Shown piece by piece: positions 36,670-64,000 of a stretch of DNA of 64,000 nucleotides. The translations under genes and the position numbers were made by a program. Position 1 is the stretch's first letter. Every line of letters begins with the position of its first letter. The DNA lies in assembly GCA_949318235.1 (NCBI GenBank), contig OX439133.1:26433759-26497758 (forward strand). Reading direction: 5' to 3'. This stretch comes from Ecdyonurus torrentis. Taxonomy: Eukaryota; Arthropoda; Insecta; Ephemeroptera; Heptageniidae. The notes beneath the pieces are model-generated. The model did not search any database and had not been told where the DNA came from. It worked only from the letters and a program-made list of their open reading frames with translations.

Positions 36670-37050
36670 ATACCGAGCTGGTATGGCCGAGTGGTGAAGG
36701 CAGCTGACTCGCAACTCTGTACTCCTCACCGAGTATAGGTTCGAGCCACTGCTAGGTGCGTACGTGAAGTGTGAGAGCACAACACGTTGCACGATGCATG
36801 TTTACATGCATTCCATGACGACGCACAGTATTCGGGAGGTGCATGATTGATGTGATTGCACCGACCAGCCTGCTTAGATGTTTCCACGGTTTCTCTAGGC
36901 TGTCATGGCGAATGCCGGGCTGTGTACTTAGGCCGTGGCCAGCCCGTGTGTGCTTTTCCATTAATTGGAAAGTCCTTACCTGTCGATAAGACAATGTCTT
37001 GATTGGGACTGTAATTGGTGTATAGCACGATAACACAATATGGCAAGCAA

Positions 37051-37070
<20 letters not shown>
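36670..37070 (+). mobile_element. tRNA(Ser/Leu)-derived SINE, apparently full length
   Basis: Begins with a tRNA-like head of about 85 bp: box A TGGCCGAGTGG at 36684-36694 and box B GTTCGAGCC at 36739-36747. The long gap between the boxes fits a type II (Ser or Leu) tRNA with a variable arm. GC-richer unrelated body follows (GTGCATGATTGATGTGATTG, GGCTGTCATGGCGAATGCCG, GTAATTGGTGTATAGCACG). It ends ATATGGCAAGC and an A-rich tail from about 37048. It is the most GC-rich repeat in the window. The 94-codon minus-strand ORF across the body is a shadow. Confidence 0.85.
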
Positions 37071-37083
<13 letters not shown>

Positions 37084-37639
37084 ATAATGATTGAAATATA
37101 TTTATACTTTTTGTGTAATAAATAAAAATAAATAATTCATGTAAGTAACTTTATAATTTAATAAAAATATATTTGCTATATTTATTATTAATAAATATTT
37201 TATTTATAATTATTTCTGCGTTACACATGAAACTATGAAATATGAAAAATAAACTAAGTTACTAATTCTTCTTTCACATATGAAAAAGGACGGCATAAAT
37301 ATAATATTAAAATTGAAAGATTTATAATTTGCTAGATTAACGTATAAGTTTCTCCATAACAATACAAACATGCATGCATTAGTTCTCAAAATTCTTTCAA
37401 ATATATCATTTTATGGTTATTGTATTTTTATATCCCACCCATAAATGACTGTTATGAATAATTCAATTACACAATCTTTCCATAATACTTGCTTTCCGCA
37501 ATGTTAATAAATAGGAAATGTTTTGTCTATTAGAACTTCATCATCATTTAAAATTCCATTATTGTTGAATAGAAAGAAATATTTTATATTATTTACAAGT
37601 TTAAAAAGTAACTAGAAATAGTATAATTAATAAATGTAT
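37071..37639. other. AT-rich intergenic DNA
   Basis: Nothing recognised beyond AT-rich sequence after the SINE tail. Confidence 0.5.
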
Positions 37640-37912
37640 AGCAATGCGCTTTGACGCCATACTGGAGCAATGGATAACATTGCTTGGCATAGGACAAACG
37701 TCGTTTTTGGCTACTTTCTTTGGGAAATCTTTTCTTGCATACAAGAAATCCAAATTCAATATTTTTTTAACAGCATTATTTATATTGCTCTCTAAATTTT
37801 TTAAAGTATTTTAAAACTTGGCAAAATGAATCACTTTCCCATACTGCGCCCAATGTTATTTAGTGCGCACACATGGCGTTGACTTTCATATAAATGCAAC
37901 CACCCTATACAT
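37640..37912 (-). mobile_element. MITE family A, copy 6 (inverted)
   Basis: From ATGCGCTTTGACGCCATACT through ACATTGCTTGGCATAGGAC to CACATGGCGTTGACTTTCAT and CCACCCTATAC. The TGACGTCA end is missing. Confidence 0.85.
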
Positions 37913-38309
37913 TTTTTTTTTTTATAAATAAAACCAACAATTTACATAGTAGAACTTTATTTACAATTTTACAGTTTAGTTTAAAATACACATTGATTAT
38001 AGAGATATATTTGAAAAAAAATATAATAATAAAAATTACAACATACATATTTATATGTTATAATTTATAATATAGTAATTTATAGAAATTATTTTCATGA
38101 AAAATAGTTATTACGATAATTATTTACAAAAATTAAATATAAAATAAGTCTTATTTTGAAATAAAATAATGACAACAAAATGGTAACGATAACGATTATC
38201 GAACTAAAAATACATCTCATATACCGGTGAATTTTTTTTTTTTCTTCTTCATTGTTAGAAGGTGTATCTAGTTTGCTTCATTTCAATTTCTCGGTCCTAA
38301 CTGCATTGG
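37913..38309. other. AT-rich intergenic DNA
   Basis: No coding signal and no repeat family recognised. Confidence 0.5.
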
Positions 38310-38652
38310 TTAAGGGAGTAGGGGACCGACGTCGGACATTATGTACTCAAACTTTACTCGTCAAAAAAAAAATGAAATTTTGCACAATGATACTTCAGCT
38401 TGAGACAATTTCAAATATAAAAAAATTTTGTGCAAATTAATTTTGTTAATTTTTATATGATTTTTTTGAAATGTTAAGCCCATAAGGCTCAATGTTAATT
38501 TCAATAATTTTTTTTCTTTTTTTCGGGACATTCAAATATCATGAAATTTTTATCACGGCTAGGTGTGACCCTTAGCTACACAATGGCACCAAATTTAGAC
38601 CCAAAACACGTTCTAGTTTTTGAGATATAAGGTCGGTACCCTACTCCCTTAA
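38310..38652 (+). mobile_element. MITE family B, copy 3
   Basis: 343 bp. Ends TTAAGGGAGTAGGGGACCGA and GTCGGTACCCTACTCCCTTAA-like form a long inverted repeat. The interior is collinear with the 18534 copy (ATGATACTTCAGCTTGAGAC, GACCCTTAGCTACACAATG). Confidence 0.9.
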
Positions 38653-39790
38653 GTAAATATAACATATTATTGTGTAATTTTATGTACTATACTTTACAGC
38701 ACTTATAAGATTTTGCTATTTAACATATAGTTCGGGTCTCTAATATTCTTCAGTCACTTTTTAAAAAAAATTATTTCACCTTCGTAAGTTTTAACCATGT
38801 CTTTCTGCAGCTTTCAGACGACCAAAACTATGTTTATTTTGCCAACAAAATATTCTTACTATCACGGACCGCCTACCAATTATAGAATGCTTTGAAAAAA
38901 GCTCTTTTTAAAAAAACGCGTAAAATCAGGAGCGTTTTTTTGGACCATCTTTCATATTCTATCTAAAAATGATGAGTTATTCCCCCCCCCCCCCCCCCAT
39001 CACCATTTTTCCTTGATTTATCTGATATTTACTGCATTTTATTACTGGAACTGAAGTGGATATTTTTAACTCTACTTTGTATTATTATTGAAATTTAATT
39101 AGTTATCTTGTTCATTGAAGTAACAAATTTCCACTATTTACCATAATATATTAACTTCAATCATTTTATTTTGTTCGTAAATCCCTCACAACTTGAATAT
39201 TTCAAGAACTTGACGTTGTAGAATCCCAAATTTTCCAAACCTCATTGACTGGTTACTATAGATATTATAAGACCAATGAAAACTATCTTGGTTTGAAATT
39301 AAATTTATAGAAATGTAAAGTAAAAATAAATCTAATTAATTTCATTTACAAATTTTAAATAATAATAATAAAATATTACTTCAATGTTATAAAAAGTTAC
39401 AACAATATTAAAAAAAAAAAGAGATAATAAGTTAATAGTAGTTTTATATTTTTAAAGACATATAGTAATAATTATTATTAAATAGTACATTATATAGCAA
39501 ATTTTTATACACATTAATATATTTTTCAATATTTACACGACAAAAAAATGAAGCTTTCAGTTTGATAACTGTAGTTTAGTAATTTTTAACAAATAACACA
39601 TTGGCAGAATGCCAAATTCTGGATTACTTTTCTTGCCTTGATTATAATAATTTGACTTTTAAGTCAATTCTGAATACCCCCTCCCCCGCCTACCGTTGCT
39701 CACTGCAATATTTATGTGATTTTTACGTAAAATGTAATTTTTTTTTTAGGTCTGTTGACAATGCTGCGTAAATTCACATAACTCTTATAC
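38653..39790. other. AT-rich intergenic DNA with a poly(C) run
   Basis: A run of about 15 cytosines lies near 38983-38998. No gene was recognised. Confidence 0.5.
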
Positions 39791-40089
39791 AGTCTATGCA
39801 TTCATGTTAAAGTCATCGCCATGTTTGATCACTCATTAACATGGGCCGCATAGGGAAATGACTCATTTTGGAAGTTTATAAATACTAAGCAATATTTTTG
39901 AGAGCTTTGATGCTGCGTTAATAGGTCTAATTAGTATCTCAAGTATGTGAGAAATATAGAAATAAACAAAAATTAAGTTCTTTACTAAATAAAATGGTAA
40001 AACATGAAGTTTGTTCTATGCTGAGCAATGTTATACTAGTATGGCATCCAAGAGCATTAAATATGACATCATGCGCATACATCCTATAT
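39791..40089 (+). mobile_element. MITE family A, copy 7
   Basis: From CTATGCATTCATGTTAAAGT to GAGCATTAAATATGACATCA and GCGCATACATCCTATA. The octamer is mutated here to TGACATCA. Confidence 0.85.
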
Positions 40090-40696
40090 TACGTAAAGGT
40101 TTATTTATTGATGTTTATTGAATTCTTACGTGAAACTTACATGAATTTACACGTCATTGTGAATAGGTAGGTTTTAAGAATTTTATTAGACTTGAAAAAC
40201 TTAAAAATAAATAATAGAGGTTTTCATTCACTGTAAAAAACTGAATTTTCTATTTAAGTATAGCTTTGTAAATAACTTTTTTACTAAATATTTTACTAAC
40301 AGGTAAGTTATGAATTTATGATCATAAATGAAAAGGCTTAAAAATATTAACTTCTTTTCATGGTTAGAAGGCAAGTGACTGTTGAAAGTTGACTGATTTA
40401 AATTATATAGAAATTCAATAAATCAGATCACTGAGATCATTGTTATCATTTTAAATTAGCGTTGCTAGGTTGGTTAACCTAACCACAAATATGTAGCTAG
40501 CGTTTTTTTTTTTTTTTTTTTTTTTTTTATATGTAAAAAAAATAAATAAATAAAAACAAAACATGATAGAACTTCTTCAATAAAAGTATCTATAATAATT
40601 GTGATTTAATAAAATAAAAAGTTTTTTTACGCAATTCAAAAAGGGGTAAAGAGATGATATAAAAGTTGTTCATACTACAAATAATATGTATGTGTG

Positions 40697-41011
40697 TATA
40701 TTCGCATGACATATTTAATGCGCTTGTACGCCATACTGGAGTAATGAATAACATTGCTCAGCAGTCAGCATAGGACAAGCTTCGTTTTTGTCTTTTTTTT
40801 TTTTTTTTTATTTAGAAGGGAAATTATTTATTTATTTATTTTATCACATATTTGAGATACAAATTCAATCTATTAACAGCAATACTCTCAAAAATATTTC
40901 TATAAGTATTTTTAAAGTTGCAAAATGAGACATTGTCTTATGCGGCCCATGTTACTTAGTGATCCATCATGAGTGATCATCGACTTTTACATGAATGCAT
41001 ACACCCTATAC
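40697..41011 (-). mobile_element. MITE family A, copy 8 (inverted)
   Basis: From TTCGCATGACATATTTAATG through GAATAACATTGCTCAGCA to ACATGAATGCATACACCCTA. A T-rich tract interrupts the middle, and the octamer is lost. Confidence 0.85.
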
Positions 41012-41078
41012 GGATAGTACACTTAAGATTAATCTTTGAATTGCTATTGAGCATCATAATAGGATTTATGAAGTTTTA

Positions 41079-41082
<4 letters not shown>

Positions 41083-41121
<39 letters not shown>
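41083..41121. repeat. 39-base T homopolymer
   Basis: An uninterrupted T run directly after family A copy 8. The 67-codon ORF across it (poly-Phe) is not a gene. Confidence 0.95.
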
Positions 41122-41122
<1 letters not shown>

Positions 41123-41185
41123 AAATTACAGGCGTAGAACAAGTTGAACAAAAAGCATATCTAATATCGTAACATACCTGAATAC

Positions 41186-41374
41186 CAACGTTGATGTGGT
41201 GGTTCATTGATATCTTATATATTTTCTATTCACAAAAAAGTTTGGACAATGACGTCACAGATCGCTAGTCCACTCGCGCGTAAAATAAGCAAACTGTGAC
41301 GTCAGAGTCCGTAGCCTCCTTTTCGTGAATGGAAAATAAATGAGAAATTAATGACTCCGGCCAAATCAACATTG
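41186..41374. mobile_element. 189-bp foldback with TGACGTCA in each arm
   Basis: CAACGTTGATGTGG at the left pairs with CCAAATCAACATTG at the right. Inner arms share TATTTTCTATTCAC and GTGAATGGAAAATA, and each carries TGACGTCA (41250 and 41297) around a CGCTAGTCCACTCGCGCG centre. It is probably a relative of the 25791 element. Confidence 0.75.
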
Positions 41375-41690
41375 ATAATCATGTTTGTTAGGATATTATA
41401 CATGTTTTATGTTCAACGTGTGTTACGGCTTTAACATTGTTGGATTTGAAATAAGTAGTGATAATGTGACAATTAATGCTTATGATTCTATATATAATTT
41501 ATTATACGTACATTTATACGATTGTAAATCCGGACAAGAGTCAACTATTATAATGACGTTTATAAGATAAATATACTCTTTATGTTGCAAGGTAAATAAT
41601 TGTATAATAAGCCTTGCATATGTTGCATTTTTTTTTTAAAAATGAAAATGAAAATCACTTGTCTTGTTATTCAAAAAGAAAGATTATAAA

Positions 41691-41696
41691 TTTATT
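41691..41696 (-). terminator. Polyadenylation signal of the ETS gene
   Basis: On the minus strand the sequence after the stop codon reads TAGATTAAATAAATTT. AATAAA therefore begins four bases after the stop. If used, the 3' UTR would be only a few tens of bases. Other signals further left could be used instead. Confidence 0.45.
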
Positions 41697-41700
41697 TAAT

Positions 41701-63596
<21,896 letters not shown>

Positions 63597-64000
63597 CTTA
63601 AATCAAGAATGTGTTTCATTTGAAATAAATATAAAAAAAAAAAATGTCAGTTAAATTGGTAATTTGGTTTAACGAATAAAAGTCTTTTTAATAAAAAAAT
63701 AATTATTCAAATTAGGTCAGGAACGAAAATTATATTTGAATAATACACTTAATAAAGCTCGAATACGTATTTACATCAAAGCAGTTTTCTGTTTTCTGAG
63801 AGTTAAAAAATTAATAATTTTGTAAAATGATGACTATAGAGAGCGCAAAAATAGTTTGTCGACCATTGTCATTATGTCGACTATTGCTAGTTTTATTTCA
63901 TATCTCCAACGATCTCAACAAATGGCGCATTTTAAACTAGTAAAAAAATCGACTATTTTTGACTATTTCGAGCTTAGCGACTATTTGTCTATTATTTTGC
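63597..64000 (-). other. ETS gene intron, right edge of window
   Basis: AT-rich. Near 63856-63972 the pentamer-like phrase GACTATT or GACCATT recurs (GTCGACCATTG, GTCGACTATTGC, CGACTATTTTTGACTATTTC), a small degenerate repeat with no assigned role. Confidence 0.5.

Noticed and set aside
36676..36760. A functional tRNA-Ser or tRNA-Leu gene
   Set aside because: Both pol III boxes are present, but the acceptor arms do not pair and a 300-bp body with an A tail follows, so it is a SINE.
36752..37036. 94-codon minus-strand ORF
   Set aside because: Antisense across the SINE body; no start context, no motif.
38770..39000. Possible inverted similarity to 61000-61100 around the poly(C)/poly(G) runs and ATGATGAGTTAT
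   Set aside because: Only about 20 bp agree and the homopolymers lie on non-matching sides; not enough to call a repeat family.

Overview
The window reads as nuclear DNA of an arthropod, most likely an insect. It is strongly AT-rich (by eye about three quarters A+T) and has spliced genes with GT/AG introns. It is full of long homopolymers, microsatellites, short inverted-repeat transposons (MITEs) and tRNA-derived SINEs. The one gene that can be named with confidence is a PEA3-subfamily ETS transcription factor (ETV1/4/5 of vertebrates, Ets96B-like of insects). The species cannot be fixed from sequence alone; a compact AT-rich insect genome, for example a parasitoid wasp, would fit but this is a guess.

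Layout. Positions 1-10560 are a tandem satellite with a monomer of about 350 bp and two superimposed higher-order periods (about 1753 and 3156 bp). It is near-identical to about 8220 and decays towards its edge at 10560. From 10.6 to 14.4 kb is AT-rich repeat debris. Two small secreted-protein genes lie on the plus strand: a two-exon gene (14484-18215, 78 aa) and a four-exon gene (19302-21978, 93 aa). I assembled both from splice sites; most of their exons are too short to show as ORFs. A minus-strand leucine-rich-repeat ectodomain gene follows. Its long first coding exon (26365-28240) and second exon (24940-25082) are clear, but its 3' exons were not found. From 28.3 to 41.6 kb no gene was recognised, only MITEs, a full-length tRNA-derived SINE (36.67-37.07 kb) and possible promoter-like islands. 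From 41701 to beyond 63596, on the minus strand, lie the seven 3'-most exons of the ETS gene (326 codons visible). They are spread over more than 22 kb of introns holding two perfect tetranucleotide arrays, a hAT-type element with an 8-bp target duplication and several foldback elements. The 5' exons lie outside the right edge.

How the parts relate. Nothing ties the three kinds of gene into one pathway. The two small genes share strand, order and a signal peptide, so they could be a local cluster of secreted peptides next to an LRR surface or secreted protein. That is inference only. The strongest non-gene signals are: (1) the higher-order satellite with a 12-bp dyad in its monomers; (2) at least 18 perfect TGACGTCA (CRE/ATF-type) octamers, mostly carried by several MITE families; (3) a 63-bp phase-symmetric exon of the ETS gene sandwiched between two copies of the same palindromic MITE, a layout that favours exon skipping or exon circularisation.
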